Shown here: one piece after another, positions 1 to 7,303 of the stretch
Layout of the letters: every line of letters begins with the position of its first letter
Numbering within the stretch: the stretch's first letter is position 1
The notes under the pieces: generated by a model
Database searches by the model: none
What the model saw: the letters and a program-made list of their open reading frames with translations, nothing else
What the model was told of the DNA's origin: nothing
NCBI GenBank assembly: GCA_030527085.1
Contig: JAUNBN010000005.1
Coordinates: 1 to 19,650 of the forward strand
Reading direction: 5' to 3'
Length of the DNA: 19,650 bases
Source: Oscillospiraceae bacterium
Lineage (GTDB): Bacteria > Bacillota > Clostridia > Oscillospirales > Ruminococcaceae
Made by a program: the position numbers and the translations under genes

Positions 1-108
1 AAGCTGCGGGAGTTCTCGCTCGAGCGAAAGAGGGAGCTGGAGGGAATTTTTGCCTCAAAAACCTGGAGGCTCGCAAGAACGCTGCAAAGGCTCAAGGGGG
101 GCGATTAG
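1..108 (+). CDS. C-terminal fragment of a probable glycosyltransferase
   Basis: This frame is open from the first base to a TAG at 106-108 and gives 35 residues, so the gene begins outside the window. The fragment is charged (LERKRELEGIF) and ends in ASKTWRLARTLQRLKGGD. The next gene ends in a very similar tail, with a run of charged residues, then DSRSWKLASKIARVFQ. The shared pattern S-(K/R)-(S/T)-W-(K/R)-L-A is known from the C-termini of many GT2 enzymes in capsule or rhamnan clusters. The following ATG abuts the stop codon, so both genes are probably in one operon. The assignment rests on tail similarity and context only; no catalytic part is visible. Confidence 0.6.
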   Translation, partial: KLREFSLERKRELEGIFASKTWRLARTLQRLKGGD

Positions 109-1194
109 ATGCAAGAGCCTCTTATTTCGGTAGTAATGCCTGTCTACAACGCCGCCGATACGCTCGCGCGGGCGCTGAGTTCGCTTGAAAAGCAGAGCAT
201 AGGTTTTGAAAAGCTCGAAGTGCTAATTGCCGAGGACTGCTCTCCGGACGGCTCGAGGGAGCTCTGCGAGGCCTACGCCGAGGGGCGGGAGAATGTAAAG
301 CTCATTTTAATGGAGAAAAACTCCGGCTTCGCGGGCGCGCCGCGCAATGCGGCTTTGGAAAAAGCGAGCGCCCCCTATATCATGTTCCTCGATGCGGACG
401 ACGAGTACGAGAAGGACGCCTGCCTCATGCTCTACGAGGCCGCCGAAAAACACGGCGCGGACATAGTCTCGGGCTATTTCAGCGAGCGGCACACGGGCGA
501 CGGCAGCCTCGACCGTGAGATTTCAAGCGACTACGCCTCGATGAGGGAGGGGGTCTGCGAGTTTTCGGAGTCCATGAGCGGCTGGCGGCCGGTGAGCGAT
601 GCACTCTGGTGTAAAATCTATAAAAGGGATATAATCGAAAAGAACTCCCTGCGCTTTCAAACAGACATACCCGGCGAGGACGTGATCTTTCTGGCAGCCT
701 ACCTCTGCCGCTGCCGCAAGGGCGTTTATATAAAGAAAAAGATATTGAATTATACGGTAAAGGACCTCTCCGTCTCCCACGGGCCGAGCGCGCGCTTCTT
801 TTTATTAACGCCGCTGCAGCTTCAAAGGCTGCGCGAGCTTTTGGAAAAAGAGGGGCGCGGGGAGTTTTTCCGCGAGTTCATGGAGGACTTCGCCGCTGTG
901 GATTACTATCTGGGCCGCCTTATAGCCGAGTGCGCGGCCTTCGACGACGAGACGCTTTTAAATATTCTCAAGGCCTGGCGGTCCGCCGCCGAGTACGCGC
1001 TGCGCGAAAAGCTCACCTTGCATGGGCCGCTCGTGCGGCTTTTGGTCGAAAAGCTCGTTTCGGATTTTGAGGGCGCGCTCTTCGCCTGCTGCTGCCTTTG
1101 CGAGACCGTCTCGCTCAGGGAGAGGGAAAAGAAAGACATACTCGATTCGCGAAGCTGGAAGCTGGCCTCCAAAATAGCGCGAGTTTTCCAATGA
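109..1194 (+). CDS. Glycosyltransferase family 2 (GT-A fold)
   Basis: Predicted to transfer a sugar from a nucleotide-sugar donor onto a growing surface polysaccharide at the cytoplasmic side of the membrane. The GT2 fold is visible at the N-terminus: ISVVMPVYNAADTLARAL (about 6-23), the EDCSPDGS nucleotide-binding motif (42-49), NSGFAGAPRNAAL (71-83) and the metal-binding DADD (95-98). The C-terminal half is helical, has no recognised domain, and ends in the SWKLA tail shared with the upstream fragment. ATG at 109 directly follows the upstream stop, with a G-rich Shine-Dalgarno (AAGGGGGG) about 8 nt before it. No membrane segment is evident. Donor and acceptor cannot be predicted. The family call is firm; the pathway is inferred from neighbours. 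Confidence 0.9.
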   Translation: MQEPLISVVMPVYNAADTLARALSSLEKQSIGFEKLEVLIAEDCSPDGSRELCEAYAEGRENVKLILMEKNSGFAGAPRNAALEKASAPYIMFLDADDEYEKDACLMLYEAAEKHGADIVSGYFSERHTGDGSLDREISSDYASMREGVCEFSESMSGWRPVSDALWCKIYKRDIIEKNSLRFQTDIPGEDVIFLAAYLCRCRKGVYIKKKILNYTVKDLSVSHGPSARFFLLTPLQLQRLRELLEKEGRGEFFREFMEDFAAVDYYLGRLIAECAAFDDETLLNILKAWRSAAEYALREKLTLHGPLVRLLVEKLVSDFEGALFACCCLCETVSLREREKKDILDSRSWKLASKIARVFQ

Positions 1195-1239
1195 GAGAGC
1201 ACTTTGAACGCTGACGCCCCTTTAAGGAGGGCCGGATTT

Positions 1240-2940
1240 ATGATTATAAAGCGCTGCGGCATCTTCGACAGGCGGCCCGAGGACGCGGATATAGTGGTAT
1301 TTACAAACGGGCGCTTGGGGGAGAGCTCCCGCGAGGCGCTCGCGCTCGCCGCCTGCGGCGGCTCCCCCGAGGGCGGCGCAGCCGCCCTCGGGGGCCTCGT
1401 GCTTCGCACGAGGGAGCGCGAACTGGGCTTTTACTGCGACCCCTTGAGCCTTGAGAGCAAAAGCGCCCACAACTTCGCCTTCGCAGCGACTCGCGCGGCG
1501 CTTCAAGCCGCCGGCGGGCCGGACGAAAGTATGGGCGCGGGCGCTGCGCTCGATTTAATCCGCCGCTTCAAGGCCGCGGGCTTTGAGAGCGTCTATGCGC
1601 CCGAGGCCGAGCTTGAGGGCGACTTCGAGCCCGAGCCCTACGCCGGGCTGGTATACGCCAATCTCGCCCTCGCCCTGCGCTACGGCTCTCTTGCCGATAT
1701 CTGGCGCGCGAAAATGTGCTGGCTCAGAGCCTTTAAGAACCCCGGGGGCTACCACACGAGCCGCGAGGAGCTGAGCCGAGCCGTCCTAACGCGATTTTGG
1801 CGGCTCTGGAGAGTGTTTTTCGGCCGCTTCGGCCGCTATAAGGCGCTCAGAAACAGCTATAAGACCCCGAGGACGGCTTCTCTCGGCCTTGTGCGCGGCG
1901 AGATTGTTTTGGAAGAAAGCCCCGAAAAGCCGCTCGTCTCGCTCGTTACCAGAACCAGAAACAGGCCGGAAACGCTGCGCCGCACACTGGAGTGCCTGCG
2001 GCGGCAGACCTACGGGAATTTTGAGGTAGTAGTAATCGAGGACGGCGAGGCTCTGAGCTCGCAGATGATTAAGCGCGATTTTTGCGACCTCAATATCGTC
2101 TACAAGGCCACCATAGAAAACGTGGGCCGCGCGGCGGCGGCGAGGCTGGGCTTTGAGCTGGCTCGCGGCGAGTGGCTCGCGCTGCTCGACGACGACGATT
2201 ATCTCTATCCCGAACATATCGAGCTGGGGCTTGCAAAGGCCGCCGAGAGCGGCGCGGACATAGTATTTTTAAGAGGCATAGCTCTGGAGATAGAAAAAAA
2301 GAGCGAAGCGCCTTACAGCTTTGAAGTAAAGAACCGCCGCGTGCTGGACTTTCCCCGCGTGGACGCCTTTACGATGGCGCGCCGTTGCGTAACGGCGCAG
2401 AACGGCGTGCTCTTTAAAAAGAGCCTGTATGAAAGCGTCGGAGGTATGCGCGCGGATATGGGCGCGCACGAGGACTGGAACCTCTGGCTGCGCCTGCTCA
2501 CCAGGGGCGAGAGCGTCGTCCTGCCCTATATCACCTGCTGCTACATAGTTCCCGCCGACCGCGAGGCCGAAAGGCAGCGACTTATGAATTACGCCCGCTT
2601 TGACCACCAGCTTCTGGACGACGAGGCGCTGATATTTGAGATGAGCGCCGAGAGGCTGCGCGAGGCCTACGAGAGCGTTATACACGACTACGCCTATTTA
2701 TTCTCTCTGGATTTGGCGCTCGAGCACCTCGCCGCCGAATACGCCAAGGCCGCGCCCTTCATTGAGGAGCGCGGGGAGGAGAGCCTGCATTTCGAAAGCA
2801 TTATGGACGGCGAAAGCCATACTTTAAGCGGCTGGCAGCTTAGGGAGCTTTACGAGAACCTCATAATCGACTTTGAAAGGATGCGCGAGCGCGGCGCGCT
2901 CAAGAGCTTTATAAAAAACGAGCTCAAAGAGATTACTTAA
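1240..2940 (+). CDS. Two-part glycosyltransferase family 2 protein
   Basis: A 566-aa protein. The start is set at ATG 1240 because AAGGAGG lies at 1224-1230, 9 nt upstream; a TTG at 1204 in the same frame has no such site. The GT2 catalytic domain begins near residue 232 (PLVSLVTRTRNRPETLRRTL), followed by VVVIEDG, ENVGRAAAARLGFELARG and the metal-binding LLDDDDYLYPEH (DDDD about 317-320). The region HEDWNLWLRLL is the usual acceptor-side motif. Residues 1-230 match no domain I recognise, though the stretch from about 115 to 210 (GFESVYAPEA, then an Arg/Trp-rich helix) resembles the C-terminal part of other GT2 enzymes. It could therefore be the remnant of a second GT2 domain. It follows the previous GT gene after 45 nt, and a shared operon is likely. 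Substrate unknown. Confidence 0.85.
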   Translation: MIIKRCGIFDRRPEDADIVVFTNGRLGESSREALALAACGGSPEGGAAALGGLVLRTRERELGFYCDPLSLESKSAHNFAFAATRAALQAAGGPDESMGAGAALDLIRRFKAAGFESVYAPEAELEGDFEPEPYAGLVYANLALALRYGSLADIWRAKMCWLRAFKNPGGYHTSREELSRAVLTRFWRLWRVFFGRFGRYKALRNSYKTPRTASLGLVRGEIVLEESPEKPLVSLVTRTRNRPETLRRTLECLRRQTYGNFEVVVIEDGEALSSQMIKRDFCDLNIVYKATIENVGRAAAARLGFELARGEWLALLDDDDYLYPEHIELGLAKAAESGADIVFLRGIALEIEKKSEAPYSFEVKNRRVLDFPRVDAFTMARRCVTAQNGVLFKKSLYESVGGMRADMGAHEDWNLWLRLLTRGESVVLPYITCCYIVPADREAERQRLMNYARFDHQLLDDEALIFEMSAERLREAYESVIHDYAYLFSLDLALEHLAAEYAKAAPFIEERGEESLHFESIMDGESHTLSGWQLRELYENLIIDFERMRERGALKSFIKNELKEIT

Positions 2941-3003
2941 GGAATAATCCGCCCGCTTCAGGCTAACAATAGCCCCGACACGGCGAAGAAGAGACAAAAA
3001 GAG

Positions 3004-3024
3004 GAGCGCCGGAAAGAGGCGCTC
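3004..3024. other. Short hairpin after the glycosyltransferase gene
   Basis: GAGCGCC (3004-3010) and GGCGCTC (3018-3024) form a perfect 7-bp stem with a 7-nt loop, 64 nt after the GT2 stop. No T run follows on the + strand, so it is a weak terminator candidate. The rest of 2941-3056 shows no gene. Confidence 0.3.
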
Positions 3025-3056
3025 AAAACCAAAAGAGCAGCCTCCCCAAAAAGCCG

Positions 3057-3150
3057 TGTGATACGGCCGAAAGGGAAGTGGCCCGCAAGCGTGTATTGCT
3101 GTATTTACCGGCAGGGAAAACAGCGAAAAATCCGCGCTAAGGGACACTCC
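3057..3150 (+). repeat. Dispersed hairpin-plus-tail repeat, copy 1
   Basis: This stretch shares blocks with three other places in the window (6264-6372, 7543-7615, 7655-7717). It begins with TGTGATACGGCC, as at 6264. It contains an imperfect hairpin closed by GCTGT/ACAGC (3098-3124) and ends with the conserved tail ACAGCGAAAAATCCGCGC then GGGACAC (3119-3147). The hairpin interior has diverged and lacks the GC-rich core of other copies. The copy ends 36 nt before the spoVAE start. No protein is encoded here that I can support. Confidence 0.6.
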
Positions 3151-3185
3151 CGCCGGGAGGCTTCTCTTGCTGCGAGGAGAAAAAA

Positions 3186-3542
3186 GTGGATTATCTTAAA
3201 GCTTTTCTGGTGGGCGGCGGCATCTGCGTTCTGGGCCAGCTTCTCATCGACTACACCAAGCTCACTCCGGCGCGCATACTGACGGGCTTTGTGGTGCTGG
3301 GAGTCGCGCTCTCGGCGCTGGGACTCTACGGCCCGCTGGCGGAATTTGCCGGCGCGGGGGCGACGGTGCCCATTATCGGCTTCGGTCACACGCTTTTCGA
3401 GGGCATAAAGCGGGCCGTGGCCGAGGAGGGCGTTACGGGCCTGCTCACGGGCGGCCTCACCGCGGCTTCGGGCGGCGTGACGGCCTCACTTTTGGTAGGG
3501 CTTATAATAGCCTTCCTCTTCAAATCAAAGGATCAGAGCTGA
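3186..3542 (+). CDS. spoVAE: Stage V sporulation protein AE (SpoVAE/SpoVAEb)
   Basis: A small integral membrane protein of the SpoVA complex. This complex moves the calcium-dipicolinic acid chelate into the developing spore and releases it at germination; it acts in the inner forespore/spore membrane. The 118-aa length fits the family. Typical sequence runs the length of the protein: LVGGGICVLGQLLIDYTKLTPARIL (residues 8-32), a central hydrophobic helix, GAGATVPIIGFGHTL, and a C-terminal GGLTAASGGVTASLLVGLIIAFLF helix ending in a charged KSKDQS tail. The start is GTG 3186 with AGGAGA 5 nt upstream. In most spore formers this gene sits beside spoVAC and spoVAD; here neither is adjacent, so it is solitary or the operon has been broken up. 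I see no convincing SigG promoter. Confidence 0.93.
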   Translation: MDYLKAFLVGGGICVLGQLLIDYTKLTPARILTGFVVLGVALSALGLYGPLAEFAGAGATVPIIGFGHTLFEGIKRAVAEEGVTGLLTGGLTAASGGVTASLLVGLIIAFLFKSKDQS

Positions 3543-3562
3543 ATTGCGCGGCAGGCTGCGCT

Positions 3563-3633
3563 TCCCCGCCCTCGGCGCAATGTCATTAAATTAGGGTATT
3601 TCCCCCCGCCGAAGGCGGGGGGAAATACCCTAA
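3563..3633. repeat. Hairpin repeat with ATGTCATTAAA lead-in, copy 1
   Basis: A perfect inverted repeat with 20-bp arms (3591-3610 and 3614-3633) and a GAA loop, built on the core CCCCGCC-GAA-GGCGGGG. It is preceded by CGGCGCAATGTCATTAAA (3573-3590), which recurs with one change at 17336-17353 before another such hairpin. It lies between the convergent spoVAE and M14 peptidase genes. Read on the minus strand, the hairpin is followed by the T-rich AATTTAATGACAT, so it could terminate the peptidase transcript. The rest of 3543-3753 shows no gene. Confidence 0.8.
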
Positions 3634-3753
3634 AAAGTACGCGCAGTCGAGCTGGAACACATGGGTAGTTAGCTTTAAAAGCCCTTTTCATCGCTTAACT
3701 ATTAACTCTCTGTAGGGAATACGACAAAGCAGGGCAGGGACACTCCCGGCGCT

Positions 3754-4656
3754 CTAAATAACCGCGGCGGCAAAGAGCATCCTGCGCGTCCGTTCCCAGA
3801 TGGCCCCAAAGTCCTCATAGGGCAGCGGGTTGCTGCCGCGCCCGAGCTCTATCGTAAAGGCGGGCAGGCCGTATTTCTTTATGAACCAGTCCTTGCAGCC
3901 CGCGTGTGAGGCCAGAGGCTCGGGCTCCTCGAGCCTGTAGCTGGCCAGCGCGGCCAGCGTCTCGCCTACGGCCCTCGCCGAGGGGTGGGTGCGCTCGCCG
4001 TAGCGCCAGTATATCTCCTCGCCCTGAGAGTGCAGCGCGAATAGAGAGCGCGGGCGGCAGCGCGCGCAAAGACGGCGCACCGCGCGCGTCTCGGGCTGCG
4101 AAAAGGGGAAGAGGCCGCCGTAGCGCGTGGGTCCCGGGCGGCGTATGCCAGCCAAAGCAACATCTCTTTTCGCTATGTAAAAGCCCGCGCCATAGTTGTG
4201 GTTGAGGTCTATGCCCCGCGCGTTCGCCTGCCAGTGGCGGAAGTCGCCGTATTCAAAGCGGGACAGAAAGGTTGCCTTTCGCCTCGCGCCCTGCGCGCCG
4301 TTTTTAAAGATCTCGTAGCCGTCGGGGTTCAAAAGAGGCAGCAGCACGACGCCGGAGCGCTCGAAGGCGGCGCGGAAGTCTATCCCGTACTCGCAGGCGC
4401 GCCCCGAATAAAGGCCCGCAAGCTCCGCGGCGAGCTTAAGGCAGCAGAGCGCCGAGGCCCACTCCGTGCCGTGAGTCCCGCCTATGAAAAGAGAGGGCCT
4501 GTACATAGAGCCTATCTCGAGCGCGCCCAGCTCCCGCCCGCAGACCGAGCGGCCGCAGGCGCGGTATCTTATGCCCTCCTTTCCGTCCAGCGCCCTGAGC
4601 TCGGATAAGAGCGCTTCGGTGCTGAAGGAGGATATCTTTTCGAGCGTGTAATCCAT
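3754..4656 (-). CDS. M14 family zinc carboxypeptidase, gamma-D-glutamyl-diamino acid endopeptidase I-like
   Basis: Predicted zinc peptidase that cleaves a peptide stem, most likely gamma-D-glutamyl-meso-diaminopimelate in peptidoglycan fragments. The M14 motifs are all present: zinc ligands His62 and Glu65 in GGTHGTEWAS, NPDGYE (110-115), the substrate-binding NARGIDLNHNY (145-155), third ligand His209 in ALHSQGEEIYW, and catalytic Glu270 in FTIELGRGSNPLP. The RGIDLNHNY and GRGSNPLP signatures resemble endopeptidase I of Bacillus-type bacteria, known in cell-wall recycling and sporulation. No signal peptide is seen, so it is probably cytoplasmic. ATG 4656 was chosen over a TTG at 4665 because the G-rich site (AAGGGGG) is 10 nt before the ATG and too close to the TTG. 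Length 300 aa. It is convergent with spoVAE and divergent from the Nudix gene. Confidence 0.85.
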   Translation of the reverse strand: MDYTLEKISSFSTEALLSELRALDGKEGIRYRACGRSVCGRELGALEIGSMYRPSLFIGGTHGTEWASALCCLKLAAELAGLYSGRACEYGIDFRAAFERSGVVLLPLLNPDGYEIFKNGAQGARRKATFLSRFEYGDFRHWQANARGIDLNHNYGAGFYIAKRDVALAGIRRPGPTRYGGLFPFSQPETRAVRRLCARCRPRSLFALHSQGEEIYWRYGERTHPSARAVGETLAALASYRLEEPEPLASHAGCKDWFIKKYGLPAFTIELGRGSNPLPYEDFGAIWERTRRMLFAAAVI

Positions 4657-4683
4657 AATCTGCAAGCCCCCTTAAAAGCTTAT

Positions 4684-4796
4684 GCTTAAAGCGAGCGCCT
4701 CATGCGCGGGGATTTTCCGCCTTTCCCCGCCTTCGGCGGGGAAAAGCAAGGCCCGGCGTTTTCAGACAGCTTAAAGCGAGCGCCTCATGCGCGGGG
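4684..4796. repeat. 28-bp direct repeats flanking a GC hairpin
   Basis: An exact 28-bp direct repeat occurs at 4684-4711 and 4769-4796; it begins GCTTAAAGCGAGCG and ends CATGCGCGGGG. Between the copies lies a hairpin, CTTTCCCCGCC (4721-4731), loop TTC, GGCGGGGAAAAG (4735-4746), with a one-base bulge. This is the reverse orientation of the GAA-loop hairpin found elsewhere in the window. The element fills much of the divergent spacer between the M14 and Nudix genes. It may be an insertion with a duplicated target or a partial tandem duplication of about 85 bp. Confidence 0.75.
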
Positions 4797-4827
4797 GATT
4801 TCGGACATTACCCTCACAAAAGAGCGC

Positions 4828-4856
4828 TTTAATTACGCGCCGCGCTGTGTTAAAAT
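4828..4856 (+). promoter_or_regulatory. Putative SigA promoter for the Nudix gene
   Basis: TTTAAT (4828-4833), a 17-nt spacer, then TAAAAT (4851-4856) preceded by TGT, giving an extended -10 (TGnTAAAAT). The -35 box matches the consensus poorly and the -10 well. The start codon is 23 nt downstream. Confidence 0.5.
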
Positions 4857-4879
4857 AGCGGGGAAAGGACTTGAGGCCA

Positions 4880-5413
4880 ATGGATTTTACCGAAAAGACC
4901 CTCAGCCGCGAGGTGATATATGAGGGCAGGATAATACGCGTCTATCGAGACCGGGCGCTTATACCGGGCGGGAAAGAGGCGCTGCGCGAGGTCGTGGAGC
5001 ACCCCGGCGGGGTCTGCATTGCGGCAGTTGACGACGAGCGGCGGGTCTATCTCGTTGAGCAGTACCGCTACCCTATGGAAGAAAACACCGTAGAGCTGCC
5101 CGCGGGCAAGCTCGAATGGGGCGAGGAGCCCTATCTCGCCGCCGTGAGGGAATTAAAGGAAGAAACGGGCTGCACGGCGGAAAAAATAGACTATGTCGGC
5201 GTGATGTACCCCTCGCCCGGTTTTTCGGCCGAAAAGCTCTATATGTATATAGCTACGGGTCTCAAAAAGGGCGAGCAAGCTTTGGACGAGGACGAATACC
5301 TCACCCTCAGCCTCCTGCCCTTAAAGGAGGCCGCCGAGCGCGCGCTGGCGGGAGAGTTCAAGGACGGCAAGACCGCGCTCCTGCTGCTCGCGGCCGACAG
5401 GCTCGTGGAATAG
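4880..5413 (+). CDS. Nudix hydrolase, ADP-ribose pyrophosphatase type
   Basis: Predicted to hydrolyse ADP-ribose (or a related ADP-sugar) to AMP and ribose 5-phosphate in the cytoplasm. The Nudix box fits G-x5-E-x7-REUxEExGU and lies at residues 76-98, with RELKEETG as its core. The upstream VEQYRYPMEENTVELPAG and downstream YPSPGFSAEKLYMYIA are the usual family signatures of ADP-ribose pyrophosphatases rather than of MutT-type enzymes. The start is ATG 4880, with AAAGGA about 11 nt upstream; a TTG at 4871 is only 2 nt from that site. Length 177 aa, normal for the family. It probably forms a two-gene operon with the phosphodiesterase gene, which begins 10 nt after its stop. Confidence 0.9.
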   Translation: MDFTEKTLSREVIYEGRIIRVYRDRALIPGGKEALREVVEHPGGVCIAAVDDERRVYLVEQYRYPMEENTVELPAGKLEWGEEPYLAAVRELKEETGCTAEKIDYVGVMYPSPGFSAEKLYMYIATGLKKGEQALDEDEYLTLSLLPLKEAAERALAGEFKDGKTALLLLAADRLVE

Positions 5414-5423
5414 AGGGACTTAT

Positions 5424-6260
5424 ATGTATATTGCGCTGATAATTCTCGTTTCGCTTTTGGGTCTTTTCTTGGGTTACCTCTTTTTAATCTGCCCCGAAAA
5501 GCCCTCGCCCGAGGCGAGAGCTGTTTTTGGGGGGCGCGCCTACGCCCATCGCGGCTTTTACGACAACAGGAGCGAGGCTCCCGAAAACTCCCTGCCCGCA
5601 TTCGAGCGGGCCATGGAAAGCGGCTACGGCTGCGAGTTGGACGTTCAGTTCACAAGGGACAAGAAGCTCATAGTCTTTCACGACAACGACTACCAGCGCG
5701 CCTGCGGCGACCCGCGCCCCGTCTGGGAGGTGGACTGGCGCGAGGCCAGAGAGCTCAAGCTCTTTAATTCGAGAGAGAGAGTGCCGCTCTTTGCCGAAGT
5801 GCTCGCGGCTGTGGATGGGCGCGAGCCGCTCATAATTGAGCTCAAGGCCGAGGGGCTCGATACCGTCTGGTATTACGAGCTCTGCGAGGCCGTAATGGCC
5901 GAGCTCGATAAATACAAAGGCCCCTGCTGCGTCGAGAGCTTTCACCCTTTGGTGGTGAGGTGGTTTAGGAAAAACCGCCCCGATATAGTTCGCGGCCAGC
6001 TCGCCAGCTCCTTTAAATCGAGGGACGACCTGCCCTTTATAAAAGGCGCGGCCCGCGGCGCTTTAATCTGCAACGTCCTGAGCCGCCCGCACTTCGCGGC
6101 CTTTAAGGAGTCCGAAACAGGCGCGCCCTTCAAGCTCTTAAGGCGGCTCGGGGGCCTGGGCGTGGTCTGGACCGTTAAAAGCGAGGCACGCCACCGGGAG
6201 CTTTTAGATAAAACAGACGCGATAATCTTCGAGGGCTACGCGCCCGAAAGCCGCTTTTGA
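5424..6260 (+). CDS. Membrane-anchored glycerophosphodiester phosphodiesterase (GDPD)
   Basis: Predicted to cleave glycerophosphodiesters to glycerol 3-phosphate and an alcohol. The order of motifs is that of the GDPD TIM barrel: AHRGFYDN (catalytic His42-Arg43), PENSLPAF, ELDVQFTRD (metal ligands Glu71 and Asp73), VFHDND (catalytic His86), PLIIELKAEG, ESFHPLVVRWFRK and the closing GVVWTV. Residues 2-22 are a strong hydrophobic segment (IALIILVSLLGLFLGYLFL), so it is probably an N-terminally anchored enzyme, though the side of the membrane is uncertain. The start is ATG 5424 with GAGGG upstream, 10 nt after the Nudix gene. Length 278 aa. The substrate could be phospholipid-derived diesters or teichoic acid pieces; the sequence does not decide. 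Confidence 0.9.
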   Translation: MYIALIILVSLLGLFLGYLFLICPEKPSPEARAVFGGRAYAHRGFYDNRSEAPENSLPAFERAMESGYGCELDVQFTRDKKLIVFHDNDYQRACGDPRPVWEVDWREARELKLFNSRERVPLFAEVLAAVDGREPLIIELKAEGLDTVWYYELCEAVMAELDKYKGPCCVESFHPLVVRWFRKNRPDIVRGQLASSFKSRDDLPFIKGAARGALICNVLSRPHFAAFKESETGAPFKLLRRLGGLGVVWTVKSEARHRELLDKTDAIIFEGYAPESRF

Positions 6261-6263
6261 AAA

Positions 6264-6372
6264 TGTGATACGGCCCTGTCGCCCAAAAGGCGGCGGGATA
6301 TAGAGATAAACAAAGGGAGCGGCCCCTGCGGCGGGAGAAAGACAGCGAAAAATCCACGCGGCGGGACACACC
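6264..6372 (+). repeat. Dispersed hairpin-plus-tail repeat, copy 2
   Basis: It begins TGTGATACGGCC, as at 3057, and ends with the conserved tail GACAGCGAAAAATCCACG then CGGCGGGACACACC (6341-6372). The right hairpin arm GGGAGAAAGACAG matches the copy at 7543, but the left arm is rearranged, with GCC/GGC fragments inside. It fills nearly the whole gap between the GDPD stop and the next gene and ends 31 nt before that start codon. Confidence 0.65.
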
Positions 6373-6403
6373 TAAACAACGAGGTCAGTTTTGGAGGTAC
6401 ATA

Positions 6404-7303
6404 ATGTTTGGAAGAAGACCGGATGGCAGAGCCGTTAAGGCCGGAGTAGACCCTATCACCCGCTTTACGCCCTATATAATGGTCGAGCGCGCGGACTCGC
6501 AGTGCTACTGCACCCAATACGCCGACGCGGATATAATTAAGGCATATTTGAGAAAAAAACGCGGCGAGGGCATAAAGATAGGCAAGATGGAGCTTATCAT
6601 CGCGGCCTATGTGCGAATGCTGGCTCATATGCCCCATCTTAATCGTTTTGTCGTGGGCAAGAAGCTCTACGCGAGAAACGAGCTCTGCGTCTCCTTTGCG
6701 ATGCTCAAAAGCAGGAGCAAGGACGAGTTCCTCGAGACCACGGTCAAGGTCTACTTCGACCCCGCAAACGACACCGTCTTCGACGTCTCTCGCAAGGTGC
6801 AGCAGACCATAGAGCAAAACCGCGAGCTGTCAAACAGCAACGCCACGGACAAGGTCGCCAACGCCATTCTGGCCATGCCCTTTCTCGCCTCGGCGGGCGT
6901 GGGCTTCTTGAAGCTGCTGGACTACTTCGGCCTTTTGCCGCGCGCCATAATAGACGCCTCGCCCTTCCACACCAGCATGTTTATAACCAATATGGGCTCA
7001 ATCGGGCTTGGCGCGCTGCACCACCACATCTATAACTTCGGCACGACCACGGTCTTTTTGGGGCTGGGCAAGCTGCAGAACAAGCTCGTTATGGCGGGCG
7101 ACGGCTCTATAAAGAAGAAGGCTCAATACCCGATAGCCGTCACCATAGACGAGAGGGTCTGCCCGGGCGCGCTCTACGCCGCGGCCTTCAAATATCTCGA
7201 CCGCTACCTGCGCCACCCTGAGCTGCTCGAAAGCCCGCCGGACGCTTCCGAGGTGCGCTACGACGTGGGCTGCGAGTACGTCTACCGCGAGCGCTCGCAT
7301 TAA
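6404..7303 (+). CDS. 2-oxoacid dehydrogenase E2-like (CAT-fold) protein lacking the catalytic motif
   Basis: A 299-aa protein with the fold of the E2 acyltransferase/chloramphenicol acetyltransferase catalytic domain and no lipoyl or subunit-binding domain. Family features: KIGKMELIIAAYVRML (58-73), HLNRFV, the strand ITNMGSIGLGALHHHIYNFGTT (194-215) and VFLGLGK. In true E2 enzymes the C-terminal catalytic motif is DHRVxDG; here the aligned position reads DERVCPG (249-255). Glu replaces the catalytic His, and the Asp is also lost. It is therefore unlikely to do classical acyl transfer through that residue. HHH at 206-208 is elsewhere in the fold. Start ATG 6404 has GGAGG 8 nt upstream. No E1 or E3 gene is nearby. 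Its function is unknown; similar free-standing proteins are known in gut Clostridia. Confidence 0.75.
   Translation: MFGRRPDGRAVKAGVDPITRFTPYIMVERADSQCYCTQYADADIIKAYLRKKRGEGIKIGKMELIIAAYVRMLAHMPHLNRFVVGKKLYARNELCVSFAMLKSRSKDEFLETTVKVYFDPANDTVFDVSRKVQQTIEQNRELSNSNATDKVANAILAMPFLASAGVGFLKLLDYFGLLPRAIIDASPFHTSMFITNMGSIGLGALHHHIYNFGTTTVFLGLGKLQNKLVMAGDGSIKKKAQYPIAVTIDERVCPGALYAAAFKYLDRYLRHPELLESPPDASEVRYDVGCEYVYRERSH

Noticed and set aside
3591..3633. Reading all GC-core hairpins as ordinary intrinsic terminators
   Set aside because: Several have no T run on the side that matters, one is inside a coding region, and flanks are shared between copies. Only the copy at 17960-17999 has a proper terminator form.
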